NCBI RefSeq assembly: GCF_001659605.2
Contig: NC_035162.2
Location: 12,109,248-12,173,247, forward strand
DNA length: 64,000 bases
Direction of reading: 5' to 3'
Origin: Manihot esculenta
Taxonomy: Eukaryota; Streptophyta; Magnoliopsida; Malpighiales; Euphorbiaceae
The translations under genes and the position numbers were made by a program. The notes under the pieces are model-generated. The model saw only the letters and a list, made by a program, of their open reading frames with translations, did no database searches and was not told where the DNA came from. Positions 50,351 through 61,393 of the stretch are shown piece by piece; position 1 is the first letter of the stretch; the number at the start of each line of letters is the position of its first letter.

Positions 50351-50443
50351 AGAACATTCGTCCCCGAATGTTCACCAAACAACACATAACATGGCAAACA
50401 TATAACATACATACTAAGCACATCAACACATAGGGATCTAACC

Positions 50444-53400
50444 TTAAAAGAGCTGAGGGTACTGCTGGAGCATAGACTCCCGTGTCTCCCAAGTGCCCTC
50501 TTCCAAGTTGTGGTGGTTCCACAGGACTTTCACCATCGGGATTTCCTTGTTTCTTAACTTTCTGATCTGCGTGTCTATGATCCGTACTGGCTGTTCAACA
50601 TAGGTGAGATCCTCTTGGACCTCCACATCAGGCTCACTAAGAACCTTGCTCGGATCTGACACAAACTTCCTCAACATCGAAACATGGAAGACCGGATGGA
50701 TTCTTGCCATTGAAGCAGGTAAATCTAGCTTGTACGACACATTCCCAATCTTTTGCAAGATTTCAAAGGGTCCGATGTATCGTGGGGCTAGTTTACCTTT
50801 CTTCCCGAAGCGAACCACTCCCTTCATTGGAGACACCTTGAGCAATACCAGATCCCCCTCCTGAAACTCTAACTGCCTTCTGCGGTAGTCTGTATAACTC
50901 TTCTGCCTGCTTGCAGCAGTCTTGATTCTTTCTCTGATTATGGGTACCACCCTGCTGGTAATCTCTACTAGCTCAGGCCCTGCCAAGGCCTTCTCTCCAA
51001 CTTCCTCCCAGCAAACAGGTGATCTGCACTTCCTTCCGTACAAAGCTTCATATGGAGCCATCCCGATGCTAGCATGATGGCTGTTATTGTAGGCAAACTC
51101 CACCAAAGGTAGATGCTGCCTCCAAGAACCGCCAAAGTCCAGCACACACATTCTGAGCATATCCTCGATAGTCTGGATGGTCCTTTCTGACTGTCCATCA
51201 GTCTGGGGGTGGAAGGCAGTACTGAAATCCAACCTAGTACCCATGGCATTCTGCAGACTCCGCCAAAACCTGGAGGTGAACTGGGGCCCTCTATCTGACA
51301 CTATCGAAACGGGAACCCCATGCAGCCTGACGATCTCGTCCACATACACCTGCGCCAACTTGTCCACAGAATAGCCACTCCTGACAGGAATGAAGTGAGC
51401 AGATTTGGTGAGTCTGTCCACAATCACCCATATGGAGTCCACTCTGTTGGACGCCGCTGGTAACCCTACTACGAAGTCCATAGCTATATTTTCCCATTTC
51501 CATTCTGGAATAGGTAGCGGGTTAAGCATTCCAGCTGGCTTCTGATGTTCCAGCTTCACCCTCTGACACACTTCGCAGGCTGACACGAACTGTGCCACTT
51601 CTTTCTTCATTGCTGGCCACCAGTAAACCTTTTTCAAATCTTGATACATCTTGGTGGCTCCGGGGTGAATGCTGTATCTTGCATTATGAGCCTCTCTCAT
51701 AATGTCTCCTTTTAGCCCTATGTCGTCTGGTACACATAATCGACTCCCATAGCGGAGGATCCCTTTACTGTCGAATCTGAACTCACTATCATTGCCTGAC
51801 TGAACAGTCCTGGCAATCTTCACTAACTCGGGGTCCTCATGCTGTTTCTGAGCAACTTGCTCAAGGAACACGGGTGTCACTTTCATCTGAGCCAACAAGG
51901 CACCTGTACCCGACAACTCTAACTGTAGCCCTTCTTCGATGAGCTTGTAGAACTCCTTTACTACTGGTCTTCGTTCTGCCGTGATGTGGGATAGACTGCC
52001 GAGTGATTTCCGGCTTAAGGCATCAGCTACTACATTAGCCTTACCCGGATGATACTGGATTTTGCAATCGTAGTCACTGAGCAGTTCTACCCATCTTCTC
52101 TGTCTCAAATTCAAATCTCTTTGACTCAGGATGTGCTGCAGGCTCTTATGATCTGTAAAGATCTCACATTTTACCCCATAGAGGTAGTGCCTCCACATCT
52201 TGAGTGCAAAGATTACTGCTGCCATCTCAAGGTCATGTGTGGGGTAATTCAACTCATGCTTCTTCAGCTGCCTAGAAGCATAAGCAATCACCCTCTCATT
52301 CTGCATCAGTACACAACCCAGTCCCACACGGGACGCATCACAAAAGACTGTAAAGTCCTCATCACCAGATGGCAGAGCTAAAACTGGTGCTGAAGTCAAC
52401 CTCTTCTTAAGTTCTTCAAAACTCTCTTCGCACTGGTCGGTCCACAGAAATTTCTGATTCTTCCTGGTTAACCTGGTCAGAGGAGCTGCTATCTTTGAGA
52501 AGTCCTGAACGAACCTCCTGTAGTAACCAGCCAAACCCAAGAAACTTCTAATCTCTGTCACTGAAGTGGGTCTAGGCCAGTTAGCCACAGTTTCTGTCTT
52601 CTTGGGGTCCACCTCAATACCATTCTCTGACACTACATGCCCCAAGAACGAAATGCTCCTCAGCCAGAATTCACATTTAGAGAACTTGGCATACAAGCCA
52701 TGTTCCCTCAAAGTCTGCAAGACCAACCGCAGATGATGGGCATGCTCTTCTGCATTCCTGGAATACACTAAGATATCATCTATGAAGACAATAACGAAGT
52801 GATCCAGGTATTGGCTAAATACTCTGTTCATGAGATCCATGAATGCTGCAGGGGCGTTTGTTAACCCGAACGGCATCACTAGGAACTCATAGTGCCCATA
52901 TCTGGTTCTGAAAGCTGTCTTCGGCACGTCCTCATCTCTGATCCTCAGCTGATGATACCCAGATCTCAGATCTATTTTGGAGAAACAACCTGCTCCTGCT
53001 AGCTGGTCGAATAGATCATCGATCCTAGGCAACGGGTACTTGTTCTTGGTAGTGACCTTGTTCAACTGTCTGTAGTCGATACAAAGTCTAAGGGATCCAT
53101 CCTTCTTTTTCACGAACAACACTGGAGCACCCCAGGGTGAGGTACTCGGTCGGATGAAACCCTTATCTACCAGCTCCTGCAACTGTTCTTTAAGCTCTTT
53201 CAGCTCTGCTGGCGCCATCCTGTAGGGAGGGATAGAGATCGGTCTGGTTCCTGGCATCAATTCTATCTCGAACTCTATCTCCCTAGGAGGCGGTAAACCT
53301 GGCAGTTCGTCTGGGAAGACATCTAAGAACTCTCTAACCACAGGCACTGAGGCGGGCCCTCTGACATCTCTGTCTAGCTCTCTCACATGAGCTAGATAAC

Positions 53401-55432
53401 CCTGACAACCCCTCCTGAGCAGCCTACGAGCCTGTAGGGCTGATATCAAACCTCTAGGTGTACTCCCCCTGTCTCCTCTAAAGACAACCTCTGACCCATC
53501 CTGACATCTGAACTTAACTACCTTGTCTCTGCAATCCAAGGTAGCACCATGGGTAGATAGCCAATCCATCCCTAGAATGACGTCAAAATCTGTCAAGTCT
53601 AGAACCACAAGGTCGGCGGATAGGCATCTTCCCTCTATGAAAACTGGACTGTACTGGCAGACTGACTCCGCCACTGACGGGTCACACTTGGGTCCACTAA
53701 CCCATAGGGGACACTCTAACCCAGAGACCATCAAACCCAACCTCTCGACCGCTCTCGGAGAAACAAAAGAATGGGATGCACCCGGGTCCATTAAGGCATA
53801 AGCATCTGAACAACCAATGATGATATTACCTGACACCACGGTGTTGGATGCGTTTGCCTCCTGCTGTGTCATAGTGAAGATCCGTGCTGGAGCTGACGGA
53901 CCTTCCCCTCTGTAAGCTGATGAAGAAGAGGCTGACCCTCTCCCTCGGCCTCTGCCACTGGCCTGTGTCGCGGCTGAAGCTGCTGGCTGTGCCACACTAC
54001 CCGAAGTAGTCTGCTGGGGCCGTGCCATAGGAACTGCTCTAGGACACTCCATGGACATGTGTCCCTCCTGCCCACACCTGTAGCAGGCTGTTGTCCCAAA
54101 ACGGCATACCCCTCTGTGTAGCTTACCACACCGTGCACACACTGCATTATCAGCACCAGAGCTTGAGCCACTTCCTAGTCCCAGACCTGATTTGATCTTG
54201 CTCCAGAACTTATTCTTCTTTGGTTTCTTAGTGGTACTGCTCCACTTCTTACTAGCTGAACTCAAGGATGAAGGATCTATCCTTCCCCCACCTGGGGTCT
54301 TAGAACCAGAAGGTTGTGCCACTGACTGTTTAACTTTTCCCTCTATTACGGCACTAGCCTCCATTCTCCTGGCCATGTCTATAATGGCATGGAAACTTTC
54401 TCTATCGGCTGACTGAATCAAAGAGGAATACCTGGAATTGAGCCTCATGGTATACCTCCTCGACTTCTTCGAATCTGTGTCCAGATGTTGCCCAGCAAAC
54501 GGCAACAACTCTAAGAATCTATCGGTGTACTCATCGACACCCATCTCATCTGTCTGTTTCAGCTGTTCAAACTCAATCATCTTCAACTCCCTTGAACTGT
54601 CAGGGAAAGACCAACCTGCGAACTCAGTCGCGAACTCCTCCCATGAAAGATTGTCCACCCTCGGTTTCACATAGCCCTTGAACCATTCACGGGCCTTTTT
54701 GCATTTCAGGGTGAAACCAGCCATCTGAATGGCTCTGCTGTCATCAGCACCTATCTCATCTGTAATTGTTTTGACCTTCTCCAGGTACACAAACGGATCA
54801 TCACCTGTATCAAACTGGGGAGCACCCAACTTCATGTAGTCGGTCATCTTGGCCTTGCTCCCTCTAGATGAGGTAGGTTGAGGTCTTTGGGTTTCTGGAA
54901 CTGTGGGTTCTGCTGGTGGTGGTGGTGCGACATCCCCTGGGATAGGGTTTGCCGTGCCTGGATGGAAGGATGGAGGTGGGTACATAGGGTACTGTGGATA
55001 CTGTGGGTAGAAAGGTGGGTATGGCATGTGAGAAGGGTAATGATTAAAACTGGGGTAATCCGATGTACTTCCCATCGAATACCCGGGGTATGGTGAAAAA
55101 GGTGGGTACTGGGGTGGTAGAACAAACCCCGAGGCCTGAGTGCCTCCCTGAGACTCACCCATGCCCTCTTCTGGCATGTTTACACCAAGGTTACCGTCCC
55201 TCCTCTGCTCCACATCCATCTCTTCTTCTCCATCAACTGACATTCTTTCCTGAACTGTACCCCTTACTGATCTGCTTCTACCCAGATCCAAGGACCTTCT
55301 AGGGTCCCTCACTGTTCTGTCTCTGTTGGACCTGCTTGACATTGCCCTTGGCAATGCTGGAGGACGGGCGCTCGTGCCCTCATCCTCCGGTGGTACTCTA
55401 GTCAATCTAGCTGATCGACGAGTTCCTCGCAT
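50444..55432 (-). CDS. Tk5 Gag-Pol polyprotein, 1662 residues, ends in chromodomain
   Basis: Single open frame from the ATG at 55432 ([12 protein letters not shown]), chosen because all Tk gags share it; the frame is open a little further upstream. Order, approximate residues: Pro/Tyr-rich linker 105-160; gag capsid domain 190-345; CCHC knuckle 450-463 ([14 protein letters not shown]); protease near 546 ([10 protein letters not shown]); RT with CIDYRQLN and FIDDILVYS; RNase H with [10 protein letters not shown] and FTDHKSLQ; integrase HHCC region ending [12 protein letters not shown]; core [19 protein letters not shown] and [14 protein letters not shown] module [10 protein letters not shown]-terminal chromodomain with [19 protein letters not shown]. 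Chromodomains of this class are thought to guide insertion to heterochromatin. Gag and Pol are fused with no stop, so Gag excess would need proteolysis or splicing. Confidence 0.96.
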   Translation of the reverse strand: MRGTRRSARLTRVPPEDEGTSARPPALPRAMSSRSNRDRTVRDPRRSLDLGRSRSVRGTVQERMSVDGEEEMDVEQRRDGNLGVNMPEEGMGESQGGTQASGFVLPPQYPPFSPYPGYSMGSTSDYPSFNHYPSHMPYPPFYPQYPQYPMYPPPSFHPGTANPIPGDVAPPPPAEPTVPETQRPQPTSSRGSKAKMTDYMKLGAPQFDTGDDPFVYLEKVKTITDEIGADDSRAIQMAGFTLKCKKAREWFKGYVKPRVDNLSWEEFATEFAGWSFPDSSRELKMIEFEQLKQTDEMGVDEYTDRFLELLPFAGQHLDTDSKKSRRYTMRLNSRYSSLIQSADRESFHAIIDMARRMEASAVIEGKVKQSVAQPSGSKTPGGGRIDPSSLSSASKKWSSTTKKPKKNKFWSKIKSGLGLGSGSSSGADNAVCARCGKLHRGVCRFGTTACYRCGQEGHMSMECPRAVPMARPQQTTSGSVAQPAASAATQASGRGRGRGSASSSSAYRGEGPSAPARIFTMTQQEANASNTVVSGNIIIGCSDAYALMDPGASHSFVSPRAVERLGLMVSGLECPLWVSGPKCDPSVAESVCQYSPVFIEGRCLSADLVVLDLTDFDVILGMDWLSTHGATLDCRDKVVKFRCQDGSEVVFRGDRGSTPRGLISALQARRLLRRGCQGYLAHVRELDRDVRGPASVPVVREFLDVFPDELPGLPPPREIEFEIELMPGTRPISIPPYRMAPAELKELKEQLQELVDKGFIRPSTSPWGAPVLFVKKKDGSLRLCIDYRQLNKVTTKNKYPLPRIDDLFDQLAGAGCFSKIDLRSGYHQLRIRDEDVPKTAFRTRYGHYEFLVMPFGLTNAPAAFMDLMNRVFSQYLDHFVIVFIDDILVYSRNAEEHAHHLRLVLQTLREHGLYAKFSKCEFWLRSISFLGHVVSENGIEVDPKKTETVANWPRPTSVTEIRSFLGLAGYYRRFVQDFSKIAAPLTRLTRKNQKFLWTDQCEESFEELKKRLTSAPVLALPSGDEDFTVFCDASRVGLGCVLMQNERVIAYASRQLKKHELNYPTHDLEMAAVIFALKMWRHYLYGVKCEIFTDHKSLQHILSQRDLNLRQRRWVELLSDYDCKIQYHPGKANVVADALSRKSLGSLSHITAERRPVVKEFYKLIEEGLQLELSGTGALLAQMKVTPVFLEQVAQKQHEDPELVKIARTVQSGNDSEFRFDSKGILRYGSRLCVPDDIGLKGDIMREAHNARYSIHPGATKMYQDLKKVYWWPAMKKEVAQFVSACEVCQRVKLEHQKPAGMLNPLPIPEWKWENIAMDFVVGLPAASNRVDSIWVIVDRLTKSAHFIPVRSGYSVDKLAQVYVDEIVRLHGVPVSIVSDRGPQFTSRFWRSLQNAMGTRLDFSTAFHPQTDGQSERTIQTIEDMLRMCVLDFGGSWRQHLPLVEFAYNNSHHASIGMAPYEALYGRKCRSPVCWEEVGEKALAGPELVEITSRVVPIIRERIKTAASRQKSYTDYRRRQLEFQEGDLVLLKVSPMKGVVRFGKKGKLAPRYIGPFEILQKIGNVSYKLDLPASMARIHPVFHVSMLRKFVSDPSKVLSEPDVEVQEDLTYVEQPVRIIDTQIRKLRNKEIPMVKVLWNHHNLEEGTWETRESMLQQYPQLF

Positions 55433-55667
55433 TCTGTTTACTGAAAAACAGCACAGATAACAAAACATTAGCATCAGATGGTTCATGTGGAAACACATGA
55501 ACCCACATCATATACACATCATAATCATAGCATATCTCATGGCATACATACTTGCATTCTAGACAGGACTCTACATCCTATCCTAGTGGACATGATTTCC
55601 TATTGTGCTTGACCTTTCTATAACATCTATGAGCCCGACACTCTAGGTCCGACCATATGAACCTAGG

Positions 55668-55679
55668 GCTCTGATACCA
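55668..55679 (-). other. Primer-binding site of Tk5
   Basis: Minus-strand TGGTATCAGAGC lies three bases inside the 5' LTR. Confidence 0.92.
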
Positions 55680-56135
55680 TTTTGTAACGACCCGGAAACC
55701 GGACCGCTACCGGCGCTAGGATTCAGGTCGGCTTAAGGCCGCCGGAACCCGTAGCAAGCCAAACATACATCCTGTGAACCTGTTCAATCCCATACATGAA
55801 CCAAAACATACATAAAAATTAAAACTTTTCTTTCATTTAAACATTTCTTTACCCAGCCTAGCCTGTGCAAGCATAACCATAACATAAACCCCTCATTGGA
55901 GTTCTCAACAAATACTCCAATGGGGTACATAACATATATCAGGCTTGGGTTACATAAACATCATAAAACATTTATCTCATGTATTCAAGGGATTACAACA
56001 GACTCTAGTCAAGCACACTATATAACTTACATTACATTACATAACATACTTTTACATTATGAATAAACCATGTCCACTTCTATGCTATTACAGAGACTTC
56101 TCTTACTCTTGCTGACTTCTCTATCTACACAGTAC

Positions 56136-57512
56136 CTGCAAGACTGGGGTTAGGGGAGAGGGGTGAGCTAAAAAGCCCAGTGAGTAAAAAGTAAAAACAT
56201 GATATTAATTCCTCCCTTTTTAGGTATTTTATTCTTAATTTTATTATTATTATCATTTGATTTAGTTCCACACTTTTTAGGTATATTATTATTCATTTTA
56301 TTATTAACATTGAATAACTTAACTTTTACTTCACATGCTTTCATGAAATGCAACACATCACATTTAATCACATAAAGGATGGTATTGTCACCATTAGTCC
56401 TCACATCTCCAAGTGCCAGGGGCGTAGAATGGGCCTCGCTGGTCTTTCTCTTACATAACATACATATCATAACATTCCAAAGTGCCAGGGGCGTAGAATG
56501 GGCCTCGCTGGTCTTTCTCTTACATAGTGCCAGGGGCGTAGAATGGGCCTCACTGGTCTTCCATAACATATCATCATAACATAACATTAGAGGACTATGG
56601 ATCACCCAATAACCATCCACATCAACATCAAATTATGCAATGCAACATATTCGTGAATTTCTAATGCAAACATCCTGAACATCACATGGCATTAATGATG
56701 CATGAGTATGCTATCAGATTCATTCATTTGTTCATTCATTCATTACTTAAAAACTTAGGGAATAATCCCACTCACCTGGTGACCGAAGCTTTAACGACGG
56801 ACTCTGAAAGACTATCTCACAACCGGGGGTCTCGGGTCCTCGGGTCCGAACCTACACAGGTGGACTCAAATGAGGCACCAAACAACAAGAACATAACTCT
56901 AAACATACCCCCAAAAACTTCCTAAAAACACCTCAAAACATCCCTAGAAAACATGCAAGAAAAGGCTGGGAAGGGCACTTTCGGCGGCACCTTCGGCGGC
57001 CGGAAGTCCCTCCAGAGCCGAAAGTCAGGCAGGTTCGGCGGCACCTTCGGCGGCCGAAACTCCCAGACAGAGACGAAACTCATGCATGTTCGGCGGCACC
57101 TTCGGCGGCCGAAAGTCTCGGACAGAGCCGAAACTCAAACTTTCGGGGGCAGGCTTCGGCAGCCTAAAGCTGCCTCCCACGCTGGTTCGGCGGCCGAAAG
57201 TACCTTCGGCTGCCGAACCTGGTTTCTGCCAAAGGGCAGAAACTTGGTTCCTCTTGCCCAAAACAACCCCCTACACAACCAATCATGCATAAACCTATTC
57301 TACAACAATCATACTCAAGCATACAAACTCCTAGGGGCCTCCAACAAGCTTAAACCCCAACTACAACACACAAGCAAGCCACATTGCACATAAACACACA
57401 TTAAACCATGGATTTTTCATAAAAACTCATCAAGCCTACTCATGCATTTCTACCCCAAAAACTTGCATAAAACTTACTTAAAACACATATAGAACTAGAG
57501 ATCGGCTCTTAC
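56136..57512 (-). promoter_or_regulatory. Putative two-intron leader in the Tk5 5' LTR
   Basis: Putative intron 1 is 56852-57512 (GTAAGA ... TGTAG, 661 bp). A small exon 56776-56851 follows, then putative intron 2 is 56136-56775 (GTGAGTGG ... CTTGCAG, 640 bp). The same ordered sites occur in Tk2 (2796-3493, 3571-4043) and Tk6 (59451-60111, 60191-60671) despite sequence divergence. Splicing is an inference from conserved site sequence and order; there is no transcript evidence here. Confidence 0.5.
56413..56560 (-). repeat. Three-unit LTR cassette repeat in Tk5 (copy in 3' LTR at 48643-48790)
   Basis: Each unit on the plus strand is GTGCCAGGGGCGTAGAATGG followed by GCCTCGCTGGTCTT (last unit CACTGG). 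CCAG and CTGG ends are complementary. It is located inside putative intron 2. Confidence 0.88.
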
Positions 57513-58106
57513 CTCTTGAAGATCGAGAGAGAAACGATCCTAGCTCGAAGATGGGGAGATTCGAGTTCTTGAACCTCAAAGCTCCAAAACTTGCTTAAAC
57601 TTTAAAACTCTTCAAAAACAAGATGTAACTTGTTAAGATCTAAAGGATTTGAGGGAAAACACTTAAAATGATCATAGGAGGGCTAAAGCTTACCGTCGGC
57701 CGAAATGGGAGAGAAAACCTCGCCTGTTTCGGTCACGGGGTCTCTTATAGGGCAGGTTCTGTCACCTTTCGGCGGCCTAACGTGCCCCCACATCTCATGC
57801 ATGTTCGGCGGCCGAACATGAGGTTCGGCGGCCGAACCTTGAGTCTTTCAAACAAGGCTTTCGGAGGCCTAAAGCGCTCCCAAAACCCCACCATGTTCGG
57901 CGGCCGAACCTCACTTTCGGCGGCCGAACCTGGCAAAGCCTCCTTTGGTCTTTTTCATTCAAAAACTCAATTTCCTTTTTGTTTAAAACATAAAATACAT
58001 TAAAAACATTTCATAAAACATGGTTTTACCCTTCTAGAGGTTTCCGACATCCGAGATTCCACCGGACGGTAGGAATTCCGATACCGGAGTCTAGCCGGGT
58101 ATTACA

Positions 58107-58111
58107 CAGAG
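58107..58111. repeat. Target-site duplication CAGAG, right copy (Tk5)
   Basis: Matches 47908-47912; Tk4 LTR sequence GAATCAGGGAGG follows. Confidence 0.95.
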
Positions 58112-58927
58112 GAATCAGGGAGGTCAGCAGTGAGCACTGCTTCAGAACCTGCAGAGTTAGTTCAGAGTCAGCCAGAGGTGAGTGGAACTAAACTTAATCT
58201 TTTTAATATGAGAAAATAAATGCTTTTAGCATGCCCCATGCATCATGATCATGTTATAGGTTGATTATAATAGCTATCACGAATATGTTGCATTGCATAT
58301 TATATTGTTGATGTGGGTAAATGCTGGATGATCCAATAGTCCCTGGCAGGAAGTCCAGTGAGCCTTTGACTACGCCCTGGCACAGAAAGGGACGCCAAGA
58401 CCAGGTGCCTAATAAGGCCCTGGGGCAGTGTAAGTTATGTTATGTATACAGGAAGTCCAGTGAGCCTTTGACTACGCCCTGGCATAGATATGATGTGGGA
58501 CTACTTGGTGACAGGTTTACCCTTGATGTGGCTTGTCTGTGTTATGATGCATTTCACGAGATCATGTTTTAGTCACCTGTTTTATAGTTCTGCTCACTGG
58601 GCTAGTATAGCTCATCCCTCTCCTTTAACCCCAGTCTTGCAGGTTCAGAGTCCAGAGGTGTCAGCAGGGTACAGAGAAAGAGAAGAGCTATGTAATAGTT
58701 AGAGTGGACATGTAATTATAAAGAGATAGTGTGTTATGTATAGTGTATAGAATAGTGCTTGATTATGAGAGTTGTAATCCTTTATATACATGATCTTTTT
58801 ATGTAAATGTTTTATTGTTTATGTATTTGAAAACCAGGCTTAACAGTATATGACCCGCCTAGAGCAAGGATGAGAGCTCTAGCAGGGGTTTACAGGTTAG
58901 AGATAGAGTATGCACAGGTTGAGCCTT
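58112..58927 (+). repeat. Tk4 LTR, second part, cut by Tk6
   Basis: Continuation of the 46699-47912 LTR with donor-like CCAGAG/GTGAGTGG near 58167, a three-unit cassette array at 58351-58484 and CTTGCAG/GTTCAG near 58640. It stops at GAGCCTT, where the Tk6 LTR begins; the sister sequence at 60968 continues with GGAACAGAGG. The last part of the Tk4 LTR and the body of Tk4 must lie beyond the window, or were lost. Confidence 0.88.
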
Positions 58928-61131
58928 TGTAATACCCGGCTAGAGTCTGGCATCGAAATTCCTGTAGTCCGGTGAAATCTCGGGTGTCGGAACCTTCTGG
59001 AAGGGTAGTACATATGTTTTTTAAAAGTATTTTAGCTTGTTTTAATGTTTTTAAGTGTTAAAAGGATTGAGTTTTGATACAAAAGCAACAAGGGAGAAAT
59101 GCCAATGTTCGGCCGCCGAAGGTCACTTTCGGCCGCCAAACTTGCATGGCATTCGGGTTCGGATGCACGTTTGGCCGCCGAAGGTGGTCTGGCCAGCCAC
59201 TTATAAAAGGCGCCAAGTCGGTGGAAGGATGGTATTTTGCTTCCATCTTCAGCCAGAGGTGACTCCAAACCTTCTCCAAGTTGACTTTCATGATTTCCAT
59301 GTTTTTCACCAAATCCTTCAAAGTTTTTAAGAGTTTTGAAGTTGTTTTGAAGATTTGAGCAAGAATAGCAAGTTTGGAAGCTTGGAGCTTGGAGAGCTAA
59401 GATCTTCATACCTCCACGTTAGGATCACTCATCCTCAAGATTTTCAAGAGGTAAGAGTAGATCCAAAGCTTCTAGCATGTTTTCTAAAGGTTTTATGGAA
59501 GTTTTATGGGTAGAATGCATGATTAGGTTTAGGAGAGGTTTTGGTGGATTTTTTAGTATAAGCATGTTTAAGTGTTGTTTGATATGGTTGTTTGAGGTTT
59601 TAGGAGAGTTTTGGACCTCTTTATGCATGCTATATGGTATATGCTAGTTGGGAGTAGTTGATATGCATGTTGGGTAAGTTTTGGGTGAGTTTTTCATGAA
59701 ACAGAGGAGGTTCTGTCCAAGAGGGCAAAGCCAGGTTCGACCGCCGAAAGAGAGTTTCGGCCGCCGAACCCCTTGTGGAGGCAGTTTCGGCTGCCAAAGC
59801 TTGCCCCCGAAAGCTAGGCTTTCGGTTTAAGAAGTGACTTTCGACCATCGAAAGTAGAGGTTCGGCCGCCGAAAGTGCATGAGTTTCATCTCTGGACGAG
59901 ACTTTCGGCCGCCGAAGGTGCCGCCGAACATGCTTGAGTTTCGTCTCTGGAGGGGGGTTTCGGCCGCCGAACCAGCCGCCGAAAGTGCCCTGTCCAGCCT
60001 TCTTTTGCATGCTTTATGTGATTTTTTTAGGATATTTTAGAGGGGTTTTGGGGAGTTTCTTAGAGATGTTCTTGTGTTAGTTTGGTCCCTCATTTGAGTC
60101 CACCTGTGTAGGTACGGACCAGAGAAATCAGGGAGGTCAGCAGTGAGCACAGTTTCAGAACCTGCAGAGTTAGTACAGAGTCAGCCAGAGGTGAGTGGAA
60201 CTAAACTTAATGTTTTAATATGAGAAACTTAAATGTTTTAGCATGTGCCATGCATCATGATATGTGATAGGGTGTTTGCATTAGTACTCACAAAGATGTG
60301 CATTGCATAATTGATTGTATGTGCGGACGGACACAGAGTTGATTCATTAGCCCACGCTCTTAATAAAGACCTGAGGAGCCTCTTTGAAGGCCGGGCATTA
60401 ATAAAGACCTGAGGATCCCCTTGAGGGCCGGGCATTGCAAGTTTATCAAGTCCTGCGGAGCCCGAAGGGCTGGGCAACTGCATGATTAATAAAGACCTGA
60501 GGAGCTCCTTTGCGGGCCGGGCACAGAGAAGGGTGTTTTGTTTCAGTCCGTCCGGAAGGTGATTACTTGTGATGTGATGCATTTCATGAGATCATGTTTT
60601 CTCACCTGTTTTACATGTTCTACTCACTGGGCTATAGAGCTCATCCCTCTCCCTTAACCCCAGTTTTGCAGGTTCAGAGTTCAGAGGGAAGTCAACAGGG
60701 TACAGAGAAAGAGAAGAGTTATGTAATAGCTAGTGTGGACATGTATTTGCAAAGAGATAGAGTGTATATGTACAGTGTATAGAATGGTGCTTGATTATAA
60801 GAGTTGTAATCCTTTTGTGTACATGATCTTTTTATGAAAATGATTTATGTTTTATTGTATATGTTTGAAAAACCAGGCTTAACATAGTAAGAGTTTGACC
60901 CGCCTAGAGCAGATGTGAGAGCTCTGGCAGGGGTTTTACAGTACAGAGTTAGCATATGCACAGGTTGAGCCTTGGAACAGAGGAAAGTTTTAAATTTTTA
61001 CAGAAACTGTATGATCATGTATGGGATTGCACAGGTACACAGACAGTATAGCAGGCTTACTACGGGTCCCGGCGACCTTAAGTCGATCTGGATCCTAGTG
61101 CCGGTAGCAGTTTGGTTTCCGGGCTGTTACA
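58928..61131 (+). repeat. Tk6 5' LTR (2204 bp)
   Basis: TGTAATACCCGGC ... GGGCTGTTACA. A TATAAAA box is at 59202-59208, 275 bp from the LTR start. Splice-like sites: AAGAG/GTAAGA at 59450/59451, TGTGTAG ending 60111, CAGAG/GTGAGTGG at 60190/60191, TTTTGCAG ending 60671. The cassette array at 60361-60524 has four units of a different sequence. Confidence 0.92.
60361..60524 (+). repeat. Four-unit LTR cassette repeat in Tk6, diverged type
   Basis: Units of the form TAATAAAGACCTGAGGAGC followed by a variable stretch and GGGCCGGGCA. The third unit is AAGTCCTGCGGAGCCCGAAGG. Position within the LTR is the same as in other Tk elements, but the unit sequence differs strongly. Confidence 0.82.
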
Positions 61132-61134
61132 GAG

Positions 61135-61146
61135 TGGTATTAGAGC
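61135..61146 (+). other. Primer-binding site of Tk6 with one mismatch
   Basis: TGGTATTAGAGC lies three bases after the LTR end; C to T at the seventh base compared with all other Tk elements here. Confidence 0.85.
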
Positions 61147-61393
61147 AGTTGGTTCACATGGTCGGACCTATATAGATAGAGTCGGGCTCATAGAGGTTAT
61201 AGTAAGTCAAGCACCATAGGGAAACATGCCCACTAGGATAGGATGTCAGTCCTGTCTATATGATGATGTGAAATGCCATGATTCATGCATGTGCATTATA
61301 CTATATGTGATGTATGCTTGAGGTTCGTGTGTTTTCACATGGACTATGTGATGCTGATGTGCTTTGTGATGTGCTGTTTTCCAAAGAGTTAAG

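Larger units (their letters stand above)
47913..58106 (-). mobile_element. Tk5: complete Tekay/Del-like chromovirus, 10194 bp, apparently identical LTRs
   Basis: Minus-strand element with 2424-bp LTRs (47913-50336 and 55683-58106), CAGAG duplications, primer site 55668-55679, polypurine tract 50337-50350 and one uninterrupted gag-pol frame. Corresponding translated segments and the bases I compared in the two LTRs are the same at a constant offset of 7770 bp, so insertion was very recent. It carries everything a chromovirus is known to need and is the reference copy for the broken relatives here. Confidence 0.96.
55683..58106 (-). repeat. Tk5 5' LTR (2424 bp)
   Basis: Appears identical to 47913-50336. 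On the minus strand it carries AAGAG/GTAAGA (intron side begins 57512), an acceptor TGTGTAG ending 56852, CCAG/GTGAGTGG (begins 56775) and CTTGCAG ending 56136. A cassette array is at 56413-56560. Confidence 0.95.
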
